Assembly: GCF_026341515.1 (NCBI RefSeq)
Contig: NZ_JAPEOK010000001.1
Coordinates: 8,742,001-8,806,000, forward strand
DNA length: 64,000 bases
Source of the DNA: Streptomyces sp. NBC_00878
GTDB lineage: Bacteria; Actinomycetota; Actinomycetes; Streptomycetales; Streptomycetaceae
Direction: 5' to 3'
A program made the translations under genes and the position numbers. This document shows positions 7,141 through 16,190 of this stretch, one piece after another (position 1 is the stretch's first letter; the number at the start of each line of letters is the position of its first letter). The notes under the pieces are model-generated. The model was not told where the DNA came from, did not search any database, and saw nothing but the letters and a program-made list of their open reading frames with translations.

Positions 7141-9396
7141 GTGTCCACCACCGCCGACTCCCGTACAGCCCTCCGCATCTGTCCCCTCTGCGAGGCGACC
7201 TGCGGGCTGACGCTCACCATCGAAGGGACCCGGGTGACGAGCGCGCGCGGGGACCGCGACGACGTGTTCAGCCACGGGTTCATCTGCCCGAAGGGCGCCT
7301 CGTTCGGGGCGGCCGACGGCGACCCCGACCGGCTGCGGACACCGCTGGTACGCAAGGACGGCGAGCTGCGCGAGGCCACCTGGGAGGAGGCCTTCGACGC
7401 CGTCGCCGCCGGGCTGCGACCGGTCGTCGAGCGGTACGGGCCGCATGCCGTCGGAGTCGTCCTCGGCAACCCGAACGTGCACACCATGGCCGGTGGCCTC
7501 TACCCGTCCGTGCTGCTCGCCGGACTCGGCACCCACAGCGTCTTCACCGCGTCCACGCTCGACCAGATGCCCAAGCACGTCTCCAGCGGCCTCCTCTACG
7601 GCGACGCGAACGCGATCCCCGTGCCCGACCTCGACCGCACGGACCACCTGCTGCTGATCGGCGCCAACCCCCTGGAGTCCAACGGCAGTCTGTGCACCGC
7701 CCCCGACTTCCCCGGCAAGCTCAAGGCCCTCAAGGCGCGCGGCGGCACCCTCACCGTCATCGACCCGCGCCGCACCCGCACCGCCAAGCTCGCCGACCGG
7801 CACGTGGCCGTCCGCCCCGGGACCGACGCGCTGCTGCTCGCGGCCATGGCGTACGTCCTCTTCGAGGAGGAGCTCACCGATCTCGGCGAGCTGGCCGAGC
7901 TGGTGCAGGGGATCGACGAACTCCGCGAGGCGGTAAGCGACTTCACCCCGGAAGCCGCCGCCGAGGCGTGCGACGTCGACGCCGACACCATCCGCGCGCT
8001 GGCCCGAGAACTGGCCGCCGCGCCCACCGCCGCCGTGTACGGCCGCATCGGCAGCTGCACCGTCCCGCACGGCACCCTGGCCAGCTGGCTGGTCGACATC
8101 CTGAACATCCTCACCGGCAACCTCGACCGGACCGGCGGCGCCCTCTTCCCGCAGGCCGCCACCGACCGGACACCCCGCCCCGCCGGACCTGGCCGCGGCT
8201 TCGCGCTCGGCCGCTGGCACAGCCGCGTCAGCCACCACCCGGAGGCCAAGGGCGAACTGCCGACCGCCGCGCTCGCCGAGGAGATCGACACCGCGACCGC
8301 CGAGGGTGAGCCGATCCGCGCCCTCGTCGTCATCGCCGCCAACCCCGTCCTGTCCGCGCCCGACGGCGACCGCCTCGACAAGGCCCTCGGCTCGCTCGAC
8401 TTCATGGTCAGCGTCGACCCGTACCTGAACGAGACCGCACGGTACGCCCACGTCGTGCTGCCGCCGCCCCCGCCCTCGCAGAGCCCGCACCACGACTTCG
8501 CCTTCAACACCCTCGCCGTACGCAACCAGGTCCGCTACACCCGCGCCGCCGTCCCCCTGGAACCGGGCCGGATGGCCGAGACCGAGATCCACGCCCGGCT
8601 CGTCCTCGCCGCGACCGGCATGCACGGCGCCGACCCCTCCGCCGTCGACGACCTGGTCATCGGCCAGACCCTCGGCAAGGCCGTCAAGGAGGCCCACTCC
8701 CCGGCGTACGGCCGCGACCCGCGCGAGCTCGCCGCACGGCTCACCGGCGAGACCGGCCCGGAACGGCGCCTCGACATGATGCTGCGCCTGGGCCCGTACG
8801 GCGACGGATTCGGCGTACGGCCCGAAGGGCTGACCCTGGAGAAGCTCCTCGACCAGCCCCACGGCATCGACCTCGGACCGCTCCAGCCGCGCCTGCCGCA
8901 GCCCCTCAAGACCCGCAGCGGACTTGTGGAGCTCCTCCCGCAGCCGCTCGCCGACGATCTCCCGCGGCTCAGGGACGCACTGCGCAGGCGCCCCGAGGGG
9001 CTCGTCCTCGTCGGCCGCCGGCACCTCCGCTCCAACAACAGCTGGATGCACAACATCCCCGCCCTCACCGGCGGCACCAACCGCTGCACCCTGCACATCC
9101 ACCCCGACGACGCCGAACGCCTCGGCGTCACCGACGGCGCGCCCGTGCGGGTGAAGGGCGCCGGGGGAGAGGTCGTCGCGCCCGCCGAGATCACCGATTC
9201 CGTACGACGCGGAGTCGTGAGCCTGCCGCACGGCTGGGGACACGACCGTCCCGGCACCCGGACGACCCACGCCAGTGGGGACCCCGGCGTCAACGTCAAC
9301 CAGCTCCTCGACGGCAGCCTGCTCGACCCGCTGTCCGGCACGGCGGTACTCAATGGCGTACCCATCGATATCGCGCCAACAGGCATAACGCTGTGA
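7141..9396 (+). CDS. Molybdopterin-dependent oxidoreductase
   Basis: A 751-residue protein of the formate dehydrogenase/nitrate reductase (bis-MGD) superfamily. The N-terminal iron-sulfur motif CPLCEATCG ... FICPKG (residues about 13-51) holds a [4Fe-4S] cluster. Cofactor-binding stretches include LLLIGANPLESNGSLCTAPD, TLTVIDPRRTRTAKLADRH and the C-terminal dinucleotide domain (LVLVGRRHLRSNNSWMHN, VSLPHGWGHDR). There is no Tat signal, so it is cytoplasmic. GTG 7141 has GGGAGGA about 3-9 bp upstream. No electron-transfer subunit is adjacent; the substrate is unknown. Similar stand-alone proteins in actinomycetes are annotated only as molybdopterin oxidoreductases. Confidence 0.9.
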   Translation: MSTTADSRTALRICPLCEATCGLTLTIEGTRVTSARGDRDDVFSHGFICPKGASFGAADGDPDRLRTPLVRKDGELREATWEEAFDAVAAGLRPVVERYGPHAVGVVLGNPNVHTMAGGLYPSVLLAGLGTHSVFTASTLDQMPKHVSSGLLYGDANAIPVPDLDRTDHLLLIGANPLESNGSLCTAPDFPGKLKALKARGGTLTVIDPRRTRTAKLADRHVAVRPGTDALLLAAMAYVLFEEELTDLGELAELVQGIDELREAVSDFTPEAAAEACDVDADTIRALARELAAAPTAAVYGRIGSCTVPHGTLASWLVDILNILTGNLDRTGGALFPQAATDRTPRPAGPGRGFALGRWHSRVSHHPEAKGELPTAALAEEIDTATAEGEPIRALVVIAANPVLSAPDGDRLDKALGSLDFMVSVDPYLNETARYAHVVLPPPPPSQSPHHDFAFNTLAVRNQVRYTRAAVPLEPGRMAETEIHARLVLAATGMHGADPSAVDDLVIGQTLGKAVKEAHSPAYGRDPRELAARLTGETGPERRLDMMLRLGPYGDGFGVRPEGLTLEKLLDQPHGIDLGPLQPRLPQPLKTRSGLVELLPQPLADDLPRLRDALRRRPEGLVLVGRRHLRSNNSWMHNIPALTGGTNRCTLHIHPDDAERLGVTDGAPVRVKGAGGEVVAPAEITDSVRRGVVSLPHGWGHDRPGTRTTHASGDPGVNVNQLLDGSLLDPLSGTAVLNGVPIDIAPTGITL

Positions 9397-9455
9397 CCTG
9401 GAGTTTTGCGCTTATTGCTCGCGTGTCAACATCTTGTTAAGCCTTGCGTGGCCGT

Positions 9456-9509
9456 CCTAACGTCACTCGAACCGCCGTCCCTGGTGGGAGTTCAAGGGCG
9501 AACGTTAGG
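9456..9509 (+). promoter_or_regulatory. Hairpin in the leader of the citrate carrier gene
   Basis: CCTAACG (9456-9462) pairs with CGTTAGG (9503-9509), and inner bases GAAC/GTTC can extend the stem. The right arm lies 9 bp before the ATG at 9519 and would cover the weak ribosome site (TTAGG). It could be an operator or a translational control hairpin. Confidence 0.35.
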
Positions 9510-9518
9510 TATCCACTC

Positions 9519-10994
9519 ATGCTGACCATCCTCGGCTTCACCATGATCGCGACCTTCCTGGTCCTGATCATGATGAAGAAGATGTCGCCGATCGCGGCGC
9601 TCGTACTGATCCCGGCACTCTTCTGTGTGTTCGTCGGAAAGGGTGCCCATCTCGGCGACTACGTCATCGAAGGGGTGGGCAACCTCGCGCCCACCGCCGC
9701 GATGCTGATGTTCGCCATCGTGTACTTCGGCGTCATGATCGACGTCGGCCTCTTCGACCCGATCGTCCGAGGCATCCTCAAGTTCTGCAAGGCCGACCCG
9801 CTGCGCATCGTCGTCGGCACGGCCCTGCTCGCCGCGATCGTCTCGCTCGACGGCGACGGCTCGACGACCTTCATGATCACGGTCTCGGCGATGTACCCGC
9901 TGTACAAGCGCCTCAAGATGAGCCTCGTCGTGATGACCGGCGTCGCCGCCACCGCCAACGGCGTCATGAACACGCTGCCCTGGGGCGGCCCGACCGCCCG
10001 CGCCGCCACCGCGCTCAAGCTCGACGCCGGTGACATCTTCGTCCCGATGATCCCGGCGCTCGCCGTCGGCCTGGTCGCCGTGATCGCCCTCTCGTACGTC
10101 CTCGGCCTCCGCGAGCGCAAGCGGCTCGGCGTGCTGGACCTGGACGACGTGCTGGTCGAGGAGGAGAAGAAGCAGCTGGTCGGGGAGCCCGAGACCGAGT
10201 CCGAGACGGTGCTGGTCGGCGCCGGCGCCGGCGCGGGTGCGGTCGGCGGCCCGGGCGACGGCAAGGTGCGGATCACCAAGGCCACGGGCGGCGCGGGCTC
10301 CGGCACCGACGCCTCCGACGACGACGGCGACGACGAGGAAGACGACGTACGCCTCCAGGGCCTGGACCCGAACCGTCCGACACTGCGTCCCAAGCTGTAC
10401 TGGTTCAACGCGCTGCTCACGGCGACGCTCCTCACCGCCATGATCATGGAACTGCTGCCGATCCCGGTCCTGTTCCTGCTCGGCGCCGCGCTCGCCCTCA
10501 CGGTCAACTTCCCGCACATCCCCGACCAGAAGGCGCGCCTCGCCGCCCACGCCGACAACGTCCTCAACGTCTCCGGCATGGTCTTCGCCGCCGCCGTCTT
10601 CACCGGCGTCCTCCAGGGCACCGGCATGGTCGACTCCATGGCCAAGTGGCTCGTCGACGGCATCCCCGACGGCATGGGCCCGCACATGGCCATCGTCACC
10701 GGCGTCCTGAGCCTCCCGCTCACCTACTTCATGTCGAACGACGGCTTCTACTTCGGTGTCCTGCCGGTCCTCGCCGAGGCGGGCGCCGCCCACGGGGTCT
10801 CGCCGCTGGAGATCGCCCGCGCCTCGCTCGTCGGCCAGCCGCTGCACATGTCGAGCCCGCTGGTCCCGGCCGTATACGTTCTGGTCGGCATGGCCAAGGT
10901 CGAGTTCGGCGACCACACCAAGTTCGTGGTCAAGTGGGCCGCCCTCACCTCCCTCGTGGTCCTCGGGGCGGGGATCCTGTTCGGCATCATCTGA
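9519..10994 (+). CDS. CitMHS-family citrate-metal:proton symporter
   Basis: A 491-residue inner-membrane carrier of the CitMHS family, which imports citrate complexed with divalent metal ions in exchange for or with protons. About 12 hydrophobic segments are visible, starting at LGFTMIATFLVLIMM. Family-like segments include SLDGDGSTTFMITVSAMYPL, NTLPWGGPTARAA and YFMSNDGFYFGVLPVL. Between the two membrane halves (about residues 205-285) is an acidic/glycine-rich cytoplasmic loop (GAGAGAGAVGG, DDDGDDEEDD), longer than expected. The ATG is chosen because it directly precedes the first membrane helix. The gene is probably monocistronic, or followed at 56 bp by the MFS gene. Confidence 0.9.
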   Translation: MLTILGFTMIATFLVLIMMKKMSPIAALVLIPALFCVFVGKGAHLGDYVIEGVGNLAPTAAMLMFAIVYFGVMIDVGLFDPIVRGILKFCKADPLRIVVGTALLAAIVSLDGDGSTTFMITVSAMYPLYKRLKMSLVVMTGVAATANGVMNTLPWGGPTARAATALKLDAGDIFVPMIPALAVGLVAVIALSYVLGLRERKRLGVLDLDDVLVEEEKKQLVGEPETESETVLVGAGAGAGAVGGPGDGKVRITKATGGAGSGTDASDDDGDDEEDDVRLQGLDPNRPTLRPKLYWFNALLTATLLTAMIMELLPIPVLFLLGAALALTVNFPHIPDQKARLAAHADNVLNVSGMVFAAAVFTGVLQGTGMVDSMAKWLVDGIPDGMGPHMAIVTGVLSLPLTYFMSNDGFYFGVLPVLAEAGAAHGVSPLEIARASLVGQPLHMSSPLVPAVYVLVGMAKVEFGDHTKFVVKWAALTSLVVLGAGILFGII

Positions 10995-11050
10995 GCCTCG
11001 GCTCCAGAGCCTGGCCAGGAGGCCGATCTCATCCGATGGAGGGTGTCACT

Positions 11051-12346
11051 GTGAGGCCCGGTGGGAACCGAGGCTGGCTGCTCCGCCTGGTCATCGCCTT
11101 CAGCTTCGCGCAGGGGGCGGTGTCGATGGCACGGCCCGCCGTCTCCTACCGGGCCCTCGCGCTGGGCGCGGACGAGCGCGCGATCGGTGTCATCGCGGGC
11201 GTCTACGCGCTCCTGCCCCTGTTCGCCGCCGTACCGCTCGGACGCAGGACCGACCACGGCCGGTGCGCCCCGCTGCTCCCGGTCGGCGTCGTCCTGATAG
11301 CAGGGGGCTGCGCCCTCAGCGGTACGGCGAACTCCCTCGCCGCGATGGCGGCGTGGAGCGGGGTGATGGGCCTCGGCCACCTCTCCTTCGTGATCGGCTC
11401 CCAGTCGATCGTGGCCCGCCAGTCCGCACCGCAGGACCAGGACCGCAACTTCGGCCACTTCACCATCGGCGCCTCACTCGGCCAGCTGGTCGGACCGATC
11501 GCCGCGGGCGCCCTGATCGGCGGCCCCGACATGGCGGGCACCAGCGCCCTCGCCCTGCTGGTCGCGGGCGCCGTCGCCGCGGTCTCGTTCGTCTCGCTGT
11601 GGCGCATAGAGCACCGTGCGCAGCCCAAGTCCCGTACCGGGCGCGGCGATCGCGTCCCCGTGCACCGCATACTGCGCACCCGGGGCGTGCCCGCGGGCAT
11701 CTTCATCAGCCTCGCCGTGCTGTCCGCGACGGACATCCTCACCGCGTATCTGCCGGTGGTCGGCGAGCACCGGGGCATCGCGCCGTCCGTGATCGGCCTG
11801 CTGCTCAGCCTGCGCGCGGCGGCGACCATAGCGTGCCGCCTGGTGATGACCCCCATGCTGCGACTGCTCGGCCGGGCCGCGCTGCTCACCACGACCTGTC
11901 TACTGGGCGCACTGCTGTGCGCCGGGATCGCGCTGCCCGTGCCGGTCTGGGGCCTCGCCGTGATGCTCGCCCTGCTCGGCTTCTGCCTGGGCGTCGGCCA
12001 GCCCCTGTCCATGACCACGGTCGTCCAGGCGGCCCCGGACGACGCCCGCTCCACCGCCCTCGCCCTGCGCCTGACCGGCAACCGGCTCGGCCAGGTCGCC
12101 GCGCCCGCCACCGCGGGCCTGGTCGCCGGAGTCGCGGGCGTCGCCGCGCCGTTCGTGATGCTCGGGGCGCTGCTGCTGATCGCCTCGGGGCTGGGACTGC
12201 GACAGGGGCGTACGGGAGCCGCCGGGTCGGAGCCGGACCCGGACCAGGAGCCAGACCCGGAGCGGGAGCCGGAGTCGGAGAGGGAGCGAACGCTGACGGA
12301 GCGTAGGGGACGTACGCCATCTGCACCAGAGCGCGAGAGACACTGA
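11051..12346 (+). CDS. MFS transporter
   Basis: A 431-residue carrier with about 11-12 hydrophobic helices, e.g. LVIAFSFAQGAVSM and GVIAGVYALLPLFAAVPLG, followed by the MFS loop 2-3 motif GRRTDHGR. A second DUF-free half starts near ILRTRGVPAGIFISLAVL. The C-terminal 45 residues are hydrophilic and strongly charged (Glu/Arg/Pro repeats). GTG 11051 has GGAGGG 7 bp upstream and is preferred over ATG 11036. It lies 56 bp after the CitMHS gene on the same strand. The substrate cannot be inferred. Confidence 0.85.
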   Translation: MRPGGNRGWLLRLVIAFSFAQGAVSMARPAVSYRALALGADERAIGVIAGVYALLPLFAAVPLGRRTDHGRCAPLLPVGVVLIAGGCALSGTANSLAAMAAWSGVMGLGHLSFVIGSQSIVARQSAPQDQDRNFGHFTIGASLGQLVGPIAAGALIGGPDMAGTSALALLVAGAVAAVSFVSLWRIEHRAQPKSRTGRGDRVPVHRILRTRGVPAGIFISLAVLSATDILTAYLPVVGEHRGIAPSVIGLLLSLRAAATIACRLVMTPMLRLLGRAALLTTTCLLGALLCAGIALPVPVWGLAVMLALLGFCLGVGQPLSMTTVVQAAPDDARSTALALRLTGNRLGQVAAPATAGLVAGVAGVAAPFVMLGALLLIASGLGLRQGRTGAAGSEPDPDQEPDPEREPESERERTLTERRGRTPSAPERERH

Positions 12347-12474
12347 ACAGATCTCTTTCGCACCGGAGTTGGTGAGAACTCCTTGTCTCACAAGGGGACA
12401 CTCCTCGCGGCCCGTCAGATTTCGCCGTTTGGCTTCCCCGGGGTGTGTGCGGTCCGTTAGCTTCCGTGACTCAT

Positions 12475-12499
12475 AGGTCTCGTACGACCCGCGAGACCT
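12475..12499 (+). promoter_or_regulatory. Inverted repeat upstream of the ABC ATPase
   Basis: AGGTCTCG (12475-12482) and CGAGACCT (12492-12499) form a perfect 8-bp dyad with a 9-bp spacer, about 50 bp before the start of the ABC gene. It is a candidate operator; no regulator gene is adjacent. Confidence 0.35.
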
Positions 12500-12548
12500 C
12501 CGATCGCGGAGCACCAGCGCCCTGTGAGAACCCCCGGGGGCATGTCCC

Positions 12549-13892
12549 ATGTCACGCGCCATCTCCCTGCACCAAGTCAGCAAGTCGTACACGCGCGGGG
12601 TCCCCGTGGTGGAGCGGCTGTCGCTCGACATCGCGCCCGGCGAATTCCTGGTACTGCTCGGGCCGTCCGGCTGCGGAAAGTCGACCGTGCTGAGGATGAT
12701 CGCCGGTCTCACGGATCCGGACGAGGGCCAGGTGCGGCTCGACGGCGCGTACGCCAACCACCTGGATCCCGCGGACCGGAACATGGCGATGATCTTCCAG
12801 AACTTCGCGCTCTACCCGGGCATGAGCAGCCGCGAGAACATCGGTTTCCCCTTAAGAATCGAGACCCCCGGAGCGGACCCGAGCCCGCGCGTCGACGCCA
12901 CGGCCCGCATGCTCGGCATCGAGGACCTCCTCGACCGCTTCCCCCACCAGCTCTCCGGCGGCGAACGCCAGCGCGTCGCGATGGGCCGGGCGATCGCACG
13001 GCACCCCTCCGCCTTCCTGATGGACGAGCCGCTGGCCAACCTCGACGCCAAACTCCGCAACCGCCTGCGCTCCGAAATCGCCCGCCTGGCAAGGGAGTTG
13101 GACGTCACCACGGTGTACGTCACCCACGACCAGGCGGAGGCGATGTCCCTCGGTGACCGGGTCGCCGTCCTGCGCGGTGGCACCCTCCAGCAACTCGGCA
13201 CCCCGCGTACGGTCTACGCGCTGCCCGAGAACGTCTTCGTCGCCGCCTTCATCGGCACCCCGCGCATCAACCTCCTCCGCGGTGTCGTCCTCGCCCCGCT
13301 CGACGGCGCCATGTCGATCAGCCTCGGCAAGCAGGCCCTCGTCCTGCCCGAACCCCTGTGCCTGGACCACCGGTTGCTCCGCGTGCACCAGGGCCGCGAG
13401 GTCATCGTGGGCCTCCGCTCCGAAGCCGTACGTATCGCCAAGCGGGCCGAGGCCCGGCCCGGCGAGGTGGCGATCAGCGGGCTCGTCGAGCACGTGGAGT
13501 TCCAGGGGCACGAGGTCTTCGTCCACTTCAACACCGGCTCGCGGCCGGCCGTCGTACCCGACCTGGAGGCGCCGCGCCCCACGGCCAGGCCGCGTCGCCG
13601 TCGTCGCGAGGGCGGTGTCCTGGACCGCCTGCGGTATCGCGCGGGCGCGTTGCGGGCCGGGCCCGTCGTGGTGATGGAACACCCCGGCGACGCCGATCCG
13701 GACCCGGTCGAACCGCCGCCTCCCGGGGGCCGGTTGCCGGGCGACCTCATCGTCCGTACGACACCCGACCACGAACTCCGGTACGGCATGCAGATCCCCC
13801 TCCTCGTGGACCTCGCCCATCTGTTCGTCTTCGACCACCAAGGCGTACGGATCAGCCCGGCCCCGGCGCGCCTGCCCGACCTGGACGACTGA
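12549..13892 (+). CDS. Orphan ABC transporter ATPase (MsiK/UgpC type)
   Basis: A 447-residue ATPase of the sugar importer (MalK/UgpC/MsiK) type. Walker A is GPSGCGKST, the Q-loop FQNFALYPGMSSRENIGFPL, the signature LSGGERQRVAMGRAI, Walker B AFLMDEPLANLDAKLR and the switch His THDQAEAM. The C-terminal OB-fold half (from about residue 235) is longer than usual and has an Arg-rich insert (TARPRRRRREGG). There is no permease or binding-protein gene beside it; Streptomyces uses shared ATPases such as MsiK for several sugar importers, so this may serve distant permeases. The gene is followed by a MITE 8 bp after the stop. Confidence 0.88.
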   Translation: MSRAISLHQVSKSYTRGVPVVERLSLDIAPGEFLVLLGPSGCGKSTVLRMIAGLTDPDEGQVRLDGAYANHLDPADRNMAMIFQNFALYPGMSSRENIGFPLRIETPGADPSPRVDATARMLGIEDLLDRFPHQLSGGERQRVAMGRAIARHPSAFLMDEPLANLDAKLRNRLRSEIARLARELDVTTVYVTHDQAEAMSLGDRVAVLRGGTLQQLGTPRTVYALPENVFVAAFIGTPRINLLRGVVLAPLDGAMSISLGKQALVLPEPLCLDHRLLRVHQGREVIVGLRSEAVRIAKRAEARPGEVAISGLVEHVEFQGHEVFVHFNTGSRPAVVPDLEAPRPTARPRRRRREGGVLDRLRYRAGALRAGPVVVMEHPGDADPDPVEPPPPGGRLPGDLIVRTTPDHELRYGMQIPLLVDLAHLFVFDHQGVRISPAPARLPDLDD

Positions 13893-13900
13893 GGCCCGCC

Positions 13901-14137
13901 AGGTCCTGTCGTCAAACTCCCGCCTGCCACGCGGCGCCATGCACGCTCCCCCACTGCCTTAAGGGCGTGGGGGAGCGTGCCCCCACTCGCCGCACCGGGC
14001 ACAGCCCCACGTACGTCCAGTACGAGGGCCTGTGCCCGGCACTCCCCCAGCCTCCGGCCGGGGGGACCCCCAGAGCACGCACCTGACGCCGCGAGGCCGC
14101 CCTCCGGGCGGACGGCGGGAGTTTGACGACAGGACCT
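13901..14137 (+). mobile_element. 237-bp MITE with perfect 24-bp terminal inverted repeats
   Basis: The first 24 bases (AGGTCCTGTCGTCAAACTCC and four more, 13901-13924) are the exact reverse complement of 14114-14137. The 189-bp interior has further hairpins (CGCTCCCCCACTG ... GTGGGGGAGCG) but no ORF. Ends beginning GGTCCTGTCGTCAAA are typical of IS5-type elements in Streptomyces, so an IS5-type transposase may mobilise it. It lies between the ABC ATPase stop (13892) and the DUF3574 start (14150). I cannot see a clear target-site duplication. Confidence 0.85.
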
Positions 14138-14149
14138 AGGCATACGTTC

Positions 14150-14638
14150 ATGATCAGGAACACCACGCGCACCCGCCTCGCCGTCGCGACGGCCTCCGCC
14201 CTCCTCTTCGCGGGCGCCCCGGCCGCGTACGCCGCCCTCGCCGACGCCGAGCCCCGGCAGACGACTCCGACGGTCCCGACGGCCACGGTGGCCTCGACGG
14301 CCACGGGAGCGGCGTACGTCGAGACCCGCCTCTTCTTCGGTACCGAGCGCCCCGACGGGGGTTCGGCCGTCACCGACCGCCAGTTCATGGACTTCGTCGA
14401 CCGGAAGATCACCCCCGCCTTCCCGGACGGACTCACCGTGCAGGACGGGCGCGGGCAGTGGCGGGACGAGAACGGCGTCATCGAGCGCGAGCGGTCGTAC
14501 GAGCTGATCCTGCTGTATCCCGTGGGGCGGGCGAAGGCGGCCGACCCCGGCATCGAGCGGATCCGGGACGCGTACGAGAAGGAGTTCGGCCAGGAGGCGG
14601 TGGCCAGGCTGGACGAACCGACGCGGGCGGACTTCTGA
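14150..14638 (+). CDS. Secreted DUF3574 protein
   Basis: A 162-residue protein with a signal peptide (MIRNTTRTRLAVATASALLF, cleavage near AYA-ALA). The mature part matches DUF3574, with ETRLFFGTERPDGG, VTDRQFMDFVDRKITPAFPD, LTVQDGRGQWRD and ERSYELILLYP. The function of this family is unknown. The end of the MITE lies only 12 bp before the ATG, so the native promoter and ribosome site have been replaced or displaced and no good ribosome site is visible. Expression may depend on read-through or on the element. Confidence 0.85.
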   Translation: MIRNTTRTRLAVATASALLFAGAPAAYAALADAEPRQTTPTVPTATVASTATGAAYVETRLFFGTERPDGGSAVTDRQFMDFVDRKITPAFPDGLTVQDGRGQWRDENGVIERERSYELILLYPVGRAKAADPGIERIRDAYEKEFGQEAVARLDEPTRADF

Positions 14639-14710
14639 GGGCCCCGGACAGGCCTGAGGGAAGCGTGCGGGAGGCCTGGGATCCTTGGGGCCCTGGGGCC
14701 TGGCGTCCAA

Positions 14711-14729
14711 AAACTAACACCGCTAGTTT
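14711..14729 (+). promoter_or_regulatory. TetR operator candidate upstream of the aldehyde dehydrogenase
   Basis: A 19-bp dyad, AAACTA-ACACCGC-TAGTTT, 59 bp before the ALDH start. It matches 16 of 19 positions with the dyad between the TetR gene at 18247 and the acyl-CoA dehydrogenase (18913-18931). Confidence 0.6.
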
Positions 14730-14787
14730 AGGCTCCCGGACGACGGCTAGGTTGGGCGGCGCAGACGACGCCCCCCGGGAGGAACCC

Positions 14788-16176
14788 ATGAAGGCACACG
14801 ACGGCATGTACATCGACGGCGCGTGGCGACCGGCCGCCGGGACGGACACGATCGCCGTCGTGAACCCGGCCGACGAGCAGGTCATCGCCCATGTCCCGGC
14901 GGGCACCGCCGACGACGTGGACGCCGCCGTACGAGCCGCGCGCCGGGCCCTCCCGGCCTGGGCCGCCACACCGCCCGCCGAGCGCGCCGCGCGGATCGCC
15001 GCGATCAGGGACGCCCTCGTCGCCCGCAAGGACGAGATCGCCGGGACGGTCACCGCCGAACTCGGCTCGCCCCTGAAGCTCTCGCAGGCCGTGCATGTCG
15101 GACTGCCCATCGCGGTCGCCGGTTCGTACGCGGAACTGGCCGCCTCGTACGCCTTCGAGGAGAAGGCCGGCAACTCGACCGTCCACCTGGAACCGGTCGG
15201 CGTGGTCGGCGCGATCACGCCCTGGAACTACCCTCTCCACCAGATCGTCGCCAAGGTCGCCCCGGCCCTCGCGGCGGGCTGCACGATCGTGCTGAAGCCC
15301 GCCGAGGACACCCCGCTGACCGCGCAGCTCTTCGCGGAGGCGGTCCACGAAGCGGGCCTTCCGGCCGGGGTCTTCAACCTCGTCACAGGGCTCGGCCCGG
15401 TCGCGGGCCAGGCACTCGCCGAGCACGAGGGCGTGGACCTGGTCTCCTTCACCGGCTCGACGGCCGTCGGCAGGCAGATCGGTGCGACCGCGGGCGCCGC
15501 CGTCAAGCGGGTCGCCCTGGAACTCGGCGGCAAGTCCGCCAACGTCATCCTGCCGAGCGCCGACCTCGCCAAGGCGGTCAACGTCGGCGTGGCCAACGTG
15601 ATGTCCAACTCCGGCCAGACATGCAGCGCCTGGACCCGCATGCTGGTCCACGACTCCCAGTACGAGGAGGCGGTCGCGCTGGCAGTGGAGGCGGCCGCGA
15701 AGTACGGCGAACGCATAGGCCCCGTCGTCAACGCCAAGCAACAGCGGCGCGTACGGGGTTACATAGAGAAGGGCGTCGCGGAGGGCGCGCGACTGGTGGC
15801 CGGAGGACCCGAAGCCCCGCGCGACCAGGGCTACTTCGTCAGTCCGACCGTCTTCGCGGATGTGACCCCCGAGATGACGATCGCGCAGGAGGAGATCTTC
15901 GGCCCGGTCCTCTCGATCCTCCGGTACGAGGACGAGGCCGACGCGCTGCGGATCGCGAACGGCACGGTGTACGGGCTGGCGGGCGCCGTGTGGGCCGGCG
16001 AGGAGACGGAGGCCGTGGCCTTCGCGCGGCAACTCGACACCGGACAGGTGGACATCAACGGCGGACGCTTCAACCCCCTTGCGCCGTTCGGCGGTTACAA
16101 GCAGTCGGGGGTCGGCAGGGAGCTGGGCTCGCACGGCCTGTCCGAGTACCTCCAGACCAAGTCCCTGCAGTTCTAG
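14788..16176 (+). CDS. NAD(P)-dependent aldehyde dehydrogenase
   Basis: A 462-residue aldehyde dehydrogenase, oxidising an aldehyde to the acid. The NAD-binding and oxyanion Asn region is GAITPWNYPLHQIVAKVAPAL; the general base is Glu in LELGGKSANVI; the catalytic Cys is in NSGQTCSAWTRM; the late EEIFGPVL motif is present. The start ATG has GGGAGGAA 7 bp upstream. It forms an operon with the alcohol dehydrogenase, 14 bp downstream, suggesting stepwise oxidation of an alcohol to an acid, perhaps feeding the acyl-CoA dehydrogenase at 19008 under the same TetR. The substrate is unknown. Confidence 0.92.
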   Translation: MKAHDGMYIDGAWRPAAGTDTIAVVNPADEQVIAHVPAGTADDVDAAVRAARRALPAWAATPPAERAARIAAIRDALVARKDEIAGTVTAELGSPLKLSQAVHVGLPIAVAGSYAELAASYAFEEKAGNSTVHLEPVGVVGAITPWNYPLHQIVAKVAPALAAGCTIVLKPAEDTPLTAQLFAEAVHEAGLPAGVFNLVTGLGPVAGQALAEHEGVDLVSFTGSTAVGRQIGATAGAAVKRVALELGGKSANVILPSADLAKAVNVGVANVMSNSGQTCSAWTRMLVHDSQYEEAVALAVEAAAKYGERIGPVVNAKQQRRVRGYIEKGVAEGARLVAGGPEAPRDQGYFVSPTVFADVTPEMTIAQEEIFGPVLSILRYEDEADALRIANGTVYGLAGAVWAGEETEAVAFARQLDTGQVDINGGRFNPLAPFGGYKQSGVGRELGSHGLSEYLQTKSLQF

Positions 16177-16190
16177 GAGGGGTGGACGAC

